NCBI GenBank assembly: GCA_037126765.1
Contig: JBBCBC010000001.1
Location: 28,194,804-28,258,803, forward strand
Direction: 5' to 3'
Source of the DNA: Stenogyne calaminthoides
Lineage: Eukaryota > Streptophyta > Magnoliopsida > Lamiales > Lamiaceae
DNA length: 64,000 nt
Part shown: one piece after another, positions 1 through 11,787 of the stretch
Layout: every line of letters starts with the position of its first letter
How positions within the stretch are numbered: position 1 is the stretch's first letter
Made by a program: the position numbers and the translations under genes
The notes under the pieces: model-generated
Told to the model about the DNA's origin: nothing
What the model saw: the letters and a program-made list of their open reading frames with translations, nothing else
Database searches by the model: none

Positions 1-857
1 CTCTCTCAATTGAAAATGAGTGATGTTTACAAACTCTACGAAATGCGGTAGATTGTTCTTTTTCATAAGAATCTTCTCATAATTTTTGAAAAAATTAAAT
101 GACAAAAACTCATTTGAGACAATCTTATACATGAGACGGGGTACAACCTAGCATAAATCAACACTCACTCTTCCTAAAATGTTAAAATGTTAATGCCAAA
201 ATTAATTATATCAAAATGTGAGACTGTCTCACGCAAGTGTGCCTCAAAATAAATTCTAAATGTTATTTATTGAGTTTTCAAACATGTACACTCTTAGTAT
301 GTGTGTATAATTTTGTTATTGAACTTTGCAGAGTCAACTTTAACATAAAATACCATGGTACTTAGTATTATGTTGAAATTGAATTTCACAAGAGATCTAA
401 TGTCAAGCTGTACACCAAGACTTTATACATGTATCATGTATGTAATATGACAGATGTAGGGTGGCATCTATTAGGTATAAGGACTAATGGTGGTCCTAAA
501 AGAATTGGCTACACTGTCCACAATAGGCATGCAATAAGGCAGATTGGGCGAGGGCAAAATTGAGAAAACAAAATAGTAATAGGAGTGATATTCAATTTAT
601 TAAGCTTTAAATTGCATGTGGATTTATTATCATAATAGTTATCTCCTTTTCATATATTTATAAGCATTCAGGGAAATGCCTTTTTCAGGTCCACGTGGAA
701 AAGATCTATCGAGCATTGTCTACTTTTATATTTCTAATTAAATGGTATATATATGTGTGCATTTAAATTTATGGTACCTTCTTAAATGCAACCTAAAATT
801 TATTTGCTTGCCTTTTAGAAAATTGATAAATTATTAGTATATTAATCAGATATAAAT
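1..857. other. AT-rich intergenic DNA
   Basis: No supported gene. The stretch is AT-rich and has no open frame of note. A short palindrome of the form TGAGAC-TGTCTCA lies near 216-230. I see no promoter or RNA gene that I can defend. Confidence 0.6.
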
Positions 858-3271
858 TACTCCCTCCTATTCAAAATGGAGAATGCTACATCTACCCCAC
901 CCATTAAAAAAATTTAAAAATATATATAAATAGAAGAAACATTAAAGATAATGCAATTAATCTTTCATCTAATTTATTTTTATTAATTAACCCTTCTTTG
1001 GGCCTGCCAATGCAATTAATACTTTTAGCCATTTCTTCCAAAATCGAGAAAAATAATTCTTTACCTCACTAGCAAAAATTAATCCTGGGGCCTTAAATAC
1101 AAAATTTTGGAAATATTATAGTGTAGTCTTTTGTTTTTACCTAACTTAGAGCCAAAAATAGACAACTACAATATAACTATAAATTAATTTATTTTATTAT
1201 TTTATTTTAGTTTTATGAATTAATTTAATTTTTATTTTAAAAATTGATACATTTTGTCATACATAATTGACTCGACCAATACGTAATTAATTGACATGTA
1301 ATAAACCTTGAATTTAAGAAAAATATGATAAATTTTTTGAAAGAAATTAAAAAAATATCATAATCAACCTATAACCACTAAAACATCTTTCTAACATGTT
1401 TGTAAATTAATATATAAAATACAAATTTATATGACACTATCATGAGAAGAATCTCATTTATTCTATGATTAGACTTATTAACAAATCTTAATCGGTTCGA
1501 TTCACCTGTTTCACTTTTCGTATTCCATTGGTGTTTCGTCCTACTGAATTTTTAACACATGAATCCAAAATATAGATGTTCGTTGGATTTTTTTATTATT
1601 ACACGTGTCATTCATCCATATTATTAAATATAAAATGAAACACTAATGATGAAACAGGTAATCTCAAATCAGTCTTAATCCAATCATATTTAATAGGACT
1701 ACATTAGGAATGTTAATGGGACGAGTCAGTCTAAACCAGACATTAGCTAATATATTTAATTTTGTGACTCCATTTAGTATAGGTCTACTTTGTGACTTCA
1801 AACATTAGCTAATATATTTAAATTTTTACTTATAATATATAAATATATATGTTTTGTTTTAAAATTATATAAAATAATGACAGATTTATCTTCGGTTATA
1901 GATTAATATTGATGCGAGTTCATGAGACAGGTCCTATTTGATTATTACATTCAACACTTTAACTTGTTTCTTAAATAATATTGAATGCGACAAATCAAAT
2001 AATACATGTCTCCGCACACAAGACCACATCTGTTATATTATGTTCAAGATAACAAACACCTGGACAACACTATAATTGTTCATGTAGGTTATATATAATC
2101 GAACCTGCACTGAAAATAATTGTTGATTTTTTGTTGTTAATCGAATCAACTTAAGTCGGAATCTTTTAGGGGCGAATTTGAATATTAATCAACTAAACGT
2201 ACTGAAAATCATTTTTCACTATACTTAATTATACCCTCACCACATCGAATCGAATAATCAAATTAAATATATATTAAATTTGAATTATTAATTTATTTTA
2301 TATCCAATAAATTGTAGTTTATATTATAATATTAGTGAAATCCAGTACGTATAATTACACGGTTTGTCATATTTTTATAGAAAATTAATTTTTTAGTGAT
2401 AAACAAATATCATTATGTTCATGTAGAATTCAAATAAATCTATATTAATTATAAATTTAAATAGAACCACACATTTTTTATTAGGCCATAACATAACAGA
2501 TCATATACATGACTTAGTTCTTAATTGATAGAGTACATCTCATTTGTATCGGATCCTCTATTTTTTTTAACATACAAATTTACATTAAAATATGCAATTT
2601 GCATCTATAAAAATAAATTTATTGTTTTAGTATAAATAAATTGCATGTTTTAATAAAAATGTTTCGTGTTTAAAAAATACACTTAAATTGCACAGCGCAC
2701 GTGATGAATAGAAGATCTTTGTTAATTAGCGTATCGACTATATGTGTATAGTATGTATTAAGATTAATATACTAAAATACAAAATGCCTAATCGTTAAGT
2801 TTTAAGTAGACTATATGTATAGTATATAGTATAAATAGGAGTGTAGTAGACTAGTGATAAAAAGGAGGTGAAACTATCTTTTAACGTGCCGTGATCTAGT
2901 GATGAAAAATCGCATTAATTGTGCATAATTTATTACTAATGAAATTCTGTGCACTAATTAAATTTCTTAAATAAATTAATTAGTTAATTAAGTGGGTCAT
3001 CTACCCAGTGGGTAGATAAAGTTTTTTCCATTCAAAATATATGATGTTTTGACTTTTTGCACATTTATTAATAAGGAAAAATTATACCAAAATTGTCCTT
3101 ATTTAATGATAATTTATCTTTAATAACATGCCTTAATTATTGGAAAGCTTACCAAAAAAAATAAAAAAAGAGTAATAAATAAGGGCAGTGTAGGAAAATA
3201 AAAGTCAAAATATCAAATAATAGATAAATAATTAAAAAATCAAAACATCTTATATTTTGAATAGGAGCGTA
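858..3271. mobile_element. Stowaway-like MITE, split by a nested Mutator-like element
   Basis: The left end (858-877) reads TACTCCCTCCTATTCAAAAT and the right end (about 3240-3271) is its near inverse, closing with a TA. Between 3030 and 3271 the internal arms are also inverted: ATGATGTTTTGAC on the left and its complement near 3236-3258. TA at both tips and the CTCCCTCC terminus are typical of Tc1/mariner-derived Stowaway MITEs. Removing 878-3029 and one 9-bp duplicate leaves an element of about 250 bp, a normal MITE size. It has no coding capacity. Confidence 0.75.
878..3029. mobile_element. Non-autonomous Mutator-like element (MULE) inside the MITE
   Basis: The nine bases ATTCAAAAT occur immediately before the element (869-877) and immediately after it (3030-3038), a perfect 9-bp target-site duplication as made by Mutator-family transposases. 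The ends are imperfect inverted repeats: GGAGAATGCTACATCTACCC on the left, and on the complement of the right end GGAAAAAACTTTATCTACCC. The 2,152-bp interior is AT-rich and has no transposase frame, so it must have been moved in trans. The interior near 2570-2690 resembles the TTTAGTATAAATAAATTGCAT palindrome family seen again near 54 and 55 kb. Confidence 0.75.
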
Positions 3272-3516
3272 TGTAGCAAAAAGCACATCCTACTGGGGCT
3301 AATATGGGATTATAATTGTTTGTTTTTCGTTCTTACAAATAGACTCAATTTTTTTTTGAAAGCTCAAATGGGATCAGATTAAGCAACGCAGCGATCCGGA
3401 GCTAGGGACACTAAGTGTCGAGGAATATTCTCACCCACCCAGGCTTGAGGGAGGGGAGATCGTTTGGCAAGCTTCGCCAATTTGTGGGCCATAGTATTGT
3501 CGGCTCGGGGGCAGTA

Positions 3517-6500
3517 TCAAACACCTTTCACTGAGGTGTTTGTGAGCAGCTTGCGGGCTTTGAAAACGAAGCTTTCTTCATAACCCTTATAGGGGGAATC
3601 TTTTTTAATGGCGTGTATGACGTCAATCAAGTCAGAGAAGAGGCATATCGTTCCTTGGGGGCGTTCAATCCAGAAAGAGAGACCATCTATAATAACTTTA
3701 AACTCTGCTTCCATCACGGTACCCGACGGGTTAATCCTGTGGAAGCCTGCGGCCCAGAGTTTGCCACCTGGGTCAAAGATAGCGAAACCAATCGCGTACT
3801 CCATCGAGTTATCATTGAAGACTGCATCCACCATGAGAGATAAGTTGTTGTCTTTCTGGAGATCCGGTGGGGGGGAGGTAATGTTTAGTGAGAGGAAGGG
3901 AGATGCGAGTAAAGTGAGTTATGGCATTATGGAATGCTTCGAGGAATGACTCCGTCCAGGAGGCCGTGATGGAAAGGTGGACTTTTTGGTTTGAGTTATC
4001 CGGTTTATGAGTGAGATCGCATCGTTCTTTCCAGACTCCCCACATTTTAATGGCAAGTTTTTCTAGTCTGCGATTATCGAGAGCATGTGCAAGAGAGCTG
4101 AAAAGATTCTCCGATGGAATGTGGCGTGCTTTTTTTATAAGTGCCCACCATTCGGAGTTTTTCCACGCCTCTTTGACAACCTGGCAAAAGAATAAAGAGT
4201 GATTAGTGTCAGACCAGTGAAAGCCACATAAAGCGCACCTGGGGGAGCAAGACACATGGTGGAGGGCCAAATTGGCTTCAGAGGTAATGGCATCGTAAGC
4301 CAATTTCCAGAGGAAGATCTTCACTTTAGGGGAGAGATGTAGTCCCTAGATTTTAGGCCACAGAGGAGGTGTAGATGTTGAAGTGATGGCCTTATCGGGG
4401 GTGTTGATGCCACTAGCAGGAAGGGAGTTCCAATAGGCCGATTTTAACTGAGTAGGTGTCTTTCTTTTCAAATTTCCAGTATCGCGTGTCGATGGAGTTG
4501 TTGTCGTCGATGGGGATCCGCTTAATGCTATCAATTTCATGATGGAGGAAAAGCCTTTTGAGTTTAGGGACGTCCCAAGTGTCATTTTGGGCTATCAGAT
4601 CATTGGTCGTGGTATTACTTTCATACATAACACAAGAAGTGATTTTGCCTACAACAAGTTCCGGAATCCAGAGGTCACTTCTCACCCTAATATTCGCCCA
4701 TTGCCTACTTTCCAAAAGAGCCCTTTAGCGATGATATCTTTGCTCCACATGATTGATCGCCAGATGTGAGAAGGGTTAGAGCCAACATTAGCCTCCATGA
4801 TGTCTGAATGCTTGGAATACCTGGCTTTAAAGATTTTAGTCACCAATGAGTCCGGGTTTGAGATCATGCGCCAAATTTGTTTTGCCAGTAGAGCTTTATT
4901 GAATGTAATGAGGTCTTTGAAGCCCATACCCCCTTCCTTTTTGGGTCTCGTGAGGGATTTCCAATTCTTCCAGTGCACTTTTTTATCTTTATGTTTGGCT
5001 CCCCACCAGAATCTGGCTATCATACTTTCAATTTCACCACAGATGGTACTAGAAATTTTGAAACAAGACATTGCATAAGTGGTATGTCTTGAATGACTGC
5101 CTTAATAATAACTTCCCTTCCCCCATCCGAGAAGAATTTGTTTTTCCAACCATCGAGTCTCTTAGCCACTCTATCTCATATATAGCCGAATTACATTCTT
5201 TTGCTTTGAATGGAGAAAGTGGGAAGCCCCAGATAGAGTTCATGGCCCTAACAAACCCTGATATTGAGAATGTCTTTGGTGAGTTGAATGTTATCTCCCG
5301 TGGTGTTTTTGTTGAAGGTGGCCGCTGATTTGTCAAAGTTGATACATTGGCCCGAGACTTTTTCATAGTCGAGGAGGCAGTTCTTGACAGTTTCGATGTT
5401 CTCTTTAGAGGTTTTAAAGAAAATGAGGCTGTCGTCAGCAAAGAACAAATGAGTGATCATTGGACTACCACGGGCCACTCTAATTCCTTGGAGAATTTCG
5501 GTGGCAGCAAAATCATTTAGCATAGTCAAGAGGCCTTGGGATACAAGGACAAAGAGGTAAGGAGAAAGAGAATCACCCCGACGAAGGCCTCTGGAAGGGG
5601 TAATGTTGCCAGTGATAGAGTTATTGACTTTAAAAGTATATGTTGAGGATGAGACGCAATTCATAATCAAATTAACCCATCTCGAGTCAAAACCCATTTT
5701 AAGCATGATGGCTTTGAGATATCTCCATTCTACCTGATCATATGCTTTGCTCATATCAAGTTTGAGGGCTGCAAACCCTTGCCTACTATTGTTGTGCCGA
5801 AGTCAGTGCATACATTCGAAACCAATTAGAATATTGTCTATTATGAGATGGTCTGGAATGAATGCACTTTGGTTGGGGTCAATGATCTTCCCGAGGATAC
5901 CCCTGAAATGATTGGTAATTGCTCTAACCACAATTTTATAGGAAACATTGCAGAGGCTAATGGGTCTGTAATCTTTCATAGTTTTCGGCTCTTTAGTCTT
6001 GGGAATAAGGGTGACAACCATAGGATTGCGGCCACTAAGGTCCTCCTCCGCGTTGAGTATCTTGAGAAGAGAAGTAGTAATGTCTTTTCCAATGAGGTCC
6101 CAAGCATCTTGAAAAAAGAGGGTCATAAAACCATCAGGGTCGGGTGCCTTAGAAGGGTTGAGATCGAAGAGAGCTTTATGGATATCTTCTTCTGAGAAAG
6201 GCTTCATGATAATGTTGTTCATTTCTTGTGAAACCGAGGGGCCGATAAAGCTCGTGACCCAATTAATGTCAACGTCAGATGGATTTTGAGACCGAAAAAG
6301 ATCTTCATAGTAGTTAATGATGATGGAGTTGATATCTTCCGGCCCAGTGAAGATGTTGCCCCCATCATCAGAAAGGGACAAAATTCTGTTACGTTTCCTT
6401 CATTCTGAAGCCATTTTGTGGAAGTAAGTAGTATTACAGTCTTCAGGCGACAACTAGTAAACTCTTGCTCTTTGGTTCCAATGAGTTTCCTCATGGTGTA

Positions 6501-7513
6501 ATAGTTTTTCAAGAGAGGTTTCTAAGGTCCTGTGGTACTCGTAGTCAAAAAGAACCATCTTCCATGTTGAGTTGTTTATTGACTTCCAATCGAGTAGCTT
6601 TGATCCTTCTAGAGAGATCCCCGAGTTTGGTATGAAACCATTCTTTGAGCTTACTGGCCATTTTATCAAGGCGAGAGATGAGATTATCATTCTGAGGGTC
6701 GGGTTTTCAGACATTATATAGAGAACATCCTTGTAGTCTTCCTCCAAAAGCCATTTGTGTTCAAAGGTGAAACATCTAGTGTTGGTCTTGTGGGATCGTT
6801 GGATAGATTTTGAGAAATGCAGTTTGATTGGGCGATGATCTGAACCATAGAAATCCAGATTATGGACGAGATAATCATCAAATTTGTTAATCCATATAAG
6901 ATTGGCCACTTAACGATCCAGCCTTTCAAGAACACGATGTTCGCCTTTTCTCATGTTATTCCACGTGTACTTCGGGCCAGCCGCACCAAGATCCGTAAGA
7001 TCATTTTTCTCAAGGACTTTTTGGAAAGCATTCATGCGTGCAAACGTCCCTGGCAAACCACCAAGCTTTTCGACTTCTTAAAGAATCTCGTTAAAGTCGC
7101 CACCTACAAGCCACCCAACATTGATATTAGTGTGAGTTTTAGAGATTTTATCAAGAAGATCCCAGGAATGATGGAGTAAGTTACAATTAGGGTTGCCATA
7201 GAAACCAGTAAAGCACCAACTTTGATTATTTTTAGCAATCAGGCAATCAACATGACCAATAGAGTACGACAAAACCGAAACATCAATGTTATCATTCCAA
7301 AACAAGACAAGGCCACCACTGCGACCAATAACATCGACACAAAAAACAACCAAAAAAATTCAACAAAGGACGCTTGTAAGAGGCAACATAATTAGTAATT
7401 TTAGCTTCATAAATAAAGATAAGGTCCGGGGAGTGGTCCAAAATAAGACGCTGAAGATTTTGGAATGCTCGAAGTCCCCCGAGCCCGCGAGCATTCCAAG
7501 TTATGCAACTCAT
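3517..7513 (-). pseudogene. LINE ORF2: endonuclease, reverse transcriptase, RNase H (broken)
   Basis: The frame starts at 7513 with MSCITWNARGLGG, the usual opening of the apurinic-type endonuclease of plant LINEs; GGDFNEIL (near 7080-7100) and GSDHRPI (near 6830) are further endonuclease motifs. Reverse transcriptase lies at 6381-5248: SKAPDPDGF, PISLCNVSYK, SKAYDQVEW and the catalytic FFADD at about 5430-5445. A zinc-binding segment with paired Cys and His is at 4324-4180 (CALCGFHWSDTNHSLFFC). A type I RNase H domain ends the protein (3834-3517), with candidate acidic residues in DAVFND, EAEFK and FSDLIDV. At least five frame changes or stops break it (for example near 7350, 7078, 6400, 5770 and 5250). 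Confidence 0.85.
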
Positions 7514-7954
7514 GGCTCCCGGCGGGGTTGGCTATTGCCAACCGCCGATGTTATCTCAGCTGAACAGGTCACAGTCTCAGATTCAATAGGTGGGGAGAGT
7601 CTTGGCTTCTTGCTGGGATCCATGGAAATGACGCCTTTCTTGTTTGACCTTTTTCTTCCCGTCTTGAGGTCATTGGACGAAGCATCAGAGGTCTTTGGGG
7701 CATATGTTGGAGTCTTTTTGTACTTCTGAGTGTTGAGTCATGAAGCTTTAGACTTGGCCTGCTCGGTCTTGCCCATGAAGAAGGAGTCGTTCATGTTACC
7801 TGCAAATAATGAGAGTAGCTCCTCAGTGGGTATCAGTTTCATTTTAGCCAAAGAAAGGGTGGATGTGTGATTGGTTGTGTCAGTGGTGTGGTATTGGTTC
7901 AGGTTAGAGTTAATGAAGAGTGGGGAGGTCCTGTTGAGGTTGAAGCCAAGGCCT

Positions 7955-9264
7955 TCAAAGGGGGGAGCGAAGTTTTGATTCCATTCGTCTCGTTCTTGGT
8001 AACAACCACCCCCGAGTTTGAGAGTTCTTCAAAGTCAGTGGATTTGTGCTTTTTAGGTATGAGAACGTCCCAGTTAGGGGTGAAGGAGAGGGGGGACGAG
8101 GTTGGGGTATTTTTTGTGGGGGTATAGGTGAAGGGTTACGGGTTTTGGGTTTTGAGCGAACGCATTCAGGTATCCTTGGGGAAACATTAGAGGAAATGAG
8201 GTTTGTAGGAGTTTTGGGGGATTGGCTCAATTGGCGATCTGGTTTTTTAGAGTTTAGGTGATCTAGTTCATTGATGATAGCTTCGAGGGTGATTGAGTTT
8301 TGGCCATTAACCCTAATCCAAGTTTCGAAGAATCTCATTCCATCTGGGCTGATGTAGTTATAGTCTTTGTCCACATGGTTGAGCCGCCCGCAATAGTAGC
8401 ATAAGTCCACTAGCTTCTCATATCGGAAGATGAATCGGCACGTAGAGTCCTCGATATTCACTGTGGCTCATCTGTTCAGCGGTTCACGAGTGTCCACCAT
8501 GGTACGAACACGGACACATTGGCCAAACGCCACACCATCGTAATCGCTCTTCACATCCAGTATCTCACCAAGGATGGCCCCAAGGTCTTCCGCCGCCCCC
8601 TTTGTCATAGCCCGGATCTGGAGACCATGGACTTGGATCCAGAACGGGGCCGAGTGAAGGCTGAAGTCGGATGGCCGCTCGTCACACCTTATTTTTGACA
8701 GGAGAAGAACAACGCCCCTGAAATTCCAGGGTTTCTTATTAAGAACCCTTTCGCATTCCTTTTTGTCAATGAAATCGAACACATAGAAACCCCCTCCAAG
8801 TGGCTTGATATCGAGCGGAAAGACAATATCCCAGATCTTAGGGAGGCCTGACTCCAGATCGTAAACACTGACATACTTCTTCATCGTAAGTTTTCCGATT
8901 AAGGCATTAGTGGGGGTGGCGAGGTTTTCAGACTTGATGGTAATGGGGGTGGCCTCTTTTTCGGTGATAGCAAGTTTGTTCCATAAAGAGAGGATTTCGG
9001 TTTCCATTTTTGGGATTGTGACAGATATGGAGGGACCACTGGAAGAGGGCGTAATATCTGGGATACAAAAGGAATAGAAGATTCGATAAGGAATATTAGC
9101 AGAATTGATGGAGGAATAATCGACATCAGATCCATTAAAATAGACCTGTAGGAATAAATGCACAGCGGCACGGTTGTTCTCAAGCCAAACCCTAATCCTA
9201 GTTTTCAAAATTTTGGGATAGAGCGGTTGAGCGGGAGCGTTTCTAGAGAGAGAAATTTTCGTCA
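7955..9264 (-). pseudogene. LINE ORF1: DUF4283-type RNA-binding domain plus CCHC knuckle
   Basis: The frame runs from Met at 9301 or 9264 to a TGA at 8468-8470 and continues in the same frame to 7955, so a single nonsense codon divides an otherwise continuous protein. The first part has the DUF4283 pattern of plant LINE ORF1 proteins (GFYVFDFIDKKECERVL, RPWNF-like KKPWNF, APFWIQVHGL). After the stop comes CYYCGRLNHVDKDY, a zinc knuckle whose last cysteine has become tyrosine. A Pro/Ser-rich tail follows. In active relatives this protein binds the LINE RNA. Confidence 0.8.
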
Positions 9265-9290
9265 TTGTTATAAGAACCATGCTAAATAGA

Positions 9291-9867
9291 TCCAAATTCA
9301 AATATATTAACGTAATGTTTGTTCCTCACCTTGTTGAACTAAACCATTATGGAAAAAATAAACTTAACTTTAGGTCGTTTTAATTAAGCTCCTTTATTAA
9401 GTAGGAGAATCGTACGAGACAGTCTCATACCTCCATCTTATTATTTAAACTATACATTTTTTTAAAATTATGATTAAGTTGGGATCTCATATATATAAAT
9501 TAACTTTGTTTTATGAGTAAGGCCACTTAATATAAGTTTTTGTCAAAGAGTTTTGAAGAAATTCACTTTTAGGAGATATTTTAGAATGATTTGGTTCCAT
9601 CCGCACCAATTGCAACAAAAGTAGGAAAGGAAAGAAGTTGATTGTGTGTTGCGCGGATCCTAGATCTATTTGAGCACCAATAACATTCAAGCATTCACCT
9701 TTATGAGTACATTTGAAGAAATGCATGTCTAAGTTGGATATTCAAGTTAAATATTGTGTTTAATTAAATATTAGAAGTTCAATCTGATAACTTATGTTTT
9801 ATTGGTCGACGTTGCACTTGACTTGATCTACCTCATGTGATTTATGTGTTACTACATGAACACGGTT
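9291..9867. other. Spacer between LINE and viral insertion
   Basis: AT-rich DNA with no supported gene. Its right side near 9845-9867 abuts the end of the viral sequence. Confidence 0.5.
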
Positions 9868-9933
9868 TATCTGGTACCTCAAAAAGAGGGGGCGAGTCTA
9901 AACTCCAGCGTACCTCAAAAAGGAAAATACAAG

Positions 9934-9944
9934 CCTATTTATAG
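9934..9944 (-). promoter_or_regulatory. Pararetroviral pregenomic promoter TATA box, copy 1
   Basis: On the minus strand the sequence reads CTATAAATAGG inside a block that is nearly identical in copy 2 (35666-35676). It lies in the long non-coding region after the last viral ORF, where caulimovirids place the pregenomic RNA promoter. In copy 1 similarity ends about 60 bp beyond the TATA box, so little transcribed leader remains. Confidence 0.65.
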
Positions 9945-10445
9945 ATGAAAGAGCCGGACATCAAACCCCGGATTTCAAAATAAAAAAGAAATAGTGCATA
10001 AAAAACAAAGCCACAAAAAGACAAAAAAGTTTGAATAGTAATTACTATTCATGAACAAAGATTTTATCTCATTGATCTGGCAAAGGATGTAAATTTGATT
10101 TTGTCGATACCAGTAATGCACATTTTGGTTGGAATGTGCTAAATCAAAGTCTTCTAAAATCGCCATTAGTGAAGCTTGTTTCTTCGAAAGAATTAGAGTC
10201 TTCTTAAATCCTTTTAAGGAATGAGGATAATGTCTTCCTTCATCAATATCATTCACTCAGATCTCATTTTTTTCGGTCCAAGGATACATATTTCAAGAAT
10301 CTTAATTTTCTTCTTGAACTTTGAGATAATTTTTTATCTCGGATTTCATTATTATTTTCATCAAAAAGAACATGAAAAGGACCTTCCGATATATTAAAAT
10401 CGGCATAAGTTTGGAGTCATTTTAGATATAATCTCCAATCTTCCA

Positions 10446-11787
10446 TTAACACTTTCTTTCTTTAAGTTTCTCTTTAAGAGAATTTCTCAAAAGATCAAAA
10501 CTTTTTTGAAGAGAAAAGTCTTGATAGTCTTCATTTGGGTCCTGAGCATCTTGTAATTCAGAACCGGAGATCATAGAGACATCTGATTTTGAATCAGAAA
10601 AATCAATTTCATTGAATAAATCTTTCTTGATATGATCCATATAAAGATCCATAATTTTTTCCTTGGGAAATAAACCAACATATTTCTTAGAATATTCAGA
10701 AAATGAAGAAAGACTATTTGAAGTCTTTTCACCAGAAGACTTTTTATATTCTTTAATTTTGGATTTAATCCTATTGATATTTTCCTGCAAAGGTGACTCA
10801 TGGGAGCCAGGAGTAATAACATTTAAGTTATTCCAAAATCTCGTAGTATGGATCCTCCATAAACTTGGTATACCATCTTCAGTATAACTGAATTCTGGTC
10901 TCCATTTCCAGACCCATGGGATTCCGGAATCAACAAAAAAACATACAAATAGTTTTACTACTTGTATTATGAGTTTTTAAGGAAGAAAAATTTATAGAGT
11001 ATTCTTCCAATAGAGATTTTATCTCTTCAGGCAAAATATCTGCCATAGTACCAAAATTTCCCCACCAGGAGAAAAGCCAATTAGGAATTTGATTCCTACT
11101 GATATTATCACAAATTTTTATCAGCCAAGTGTGCGAATGCTTAGCATTCTGATAAAATAAAGTTTTATAAAAACTTTGTAAATAATCCCAATAATTGTAT
11201 TGGTAAGTTGTTTTATTGACTTCATTAGTCAAGCTTCTCTCAGTAAAAGGAGAAATACCCCATTCTTGGATGGAGATGATCCTTTTAATGATAAATTTAG
11301 AGTAATTTATCACTTTACTCTTAGGAGGAAAATATTGAATATCAACGCTTCCAAGGCTGATGAGGATATTTTCATAAAATCCTCTAGACTTGTAAGTTTC
11401 CACATTCCGACTATTAGTTGGAAAAGACTTATCCATAAGAATCCATGAGGACTCTTTGAATTTTTCATCATCATCTTCGATGACAATAATCAATTCTCTC
11501 TTGGGAGAATCAAAGAATTTGTACTCTTTCTGAGCAACTGAAGAGTATGACTCTTCATCATCAGGTTTTGAAGGATTGTCCTGAACCTGAATATTCCTGC
11601 TTCGTTGTTTAAGGAATTCTTGAAATTCCTTATCAATATTTTCTCCTTTTGAAGAAGAACCACTTCCAGAAATATTCTGGTTGAAAAGAGATTTCTTTCC
11701 ATATTGTATAATCGGAGGATGGCCTCTTCCTCCTCTTCCTCTATAAGAGGAATAAGGATTCCTTCCAGCATGACTCATTTCTGTCAT
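10446..11787 (-). pseudogene. Viral 3' ORF, copy 1 (function unknown, frameshifted)
   Basis: The frame starts at 11787, and its ATG overlaps the polymerase stop as ATGA. It opens with an Arg/Gly-rich stretch (SSYRGRGGRGHPP), then an acidic Ser-rich linker, then a Trp-rich globular part (HTWLIKICDN, PNWLFSWWGNFGT). An extra T in a T-run near 10937-10945 shifts the frame relative to copy 2, ending the first part at 10930; the remainder is open from 10790 to 10446. In caulimoviruses this position encodes the transactivator, but I see no clear similarity to it. Confidence 0.75.

Larger units (their letters stand above)
3349..9290 (-). mobile_element. Plant L1-type LINE, near full length, decayed
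   Basis: The order on the minus strand is ORF1 (gag-like, zinc knuckle), then ORF2 (endonuclease, reverse transcriptase, zinc-binding region, RNase H), then a tail that appears as nine T on the plus strand at 3349-3357. This is the layout of RNase H-bearing plant L1 elements. A possible target duplication flanks it: AAATAGACTCAA at 3337-3348 and AAATAGATCCAA near 9284-9295, with two mismatches, so boundaries are approximate. Both ORFs carry stops or frameshifts, so the copy is dead. Confidence 0.85.

Noticed and set aside
3608..3949. Plus-strand open frames over the LINE
   Set aside because: They are antisense shadows of the RNase H and zinc-binding parts of LINE ORF2 on the minus strand.
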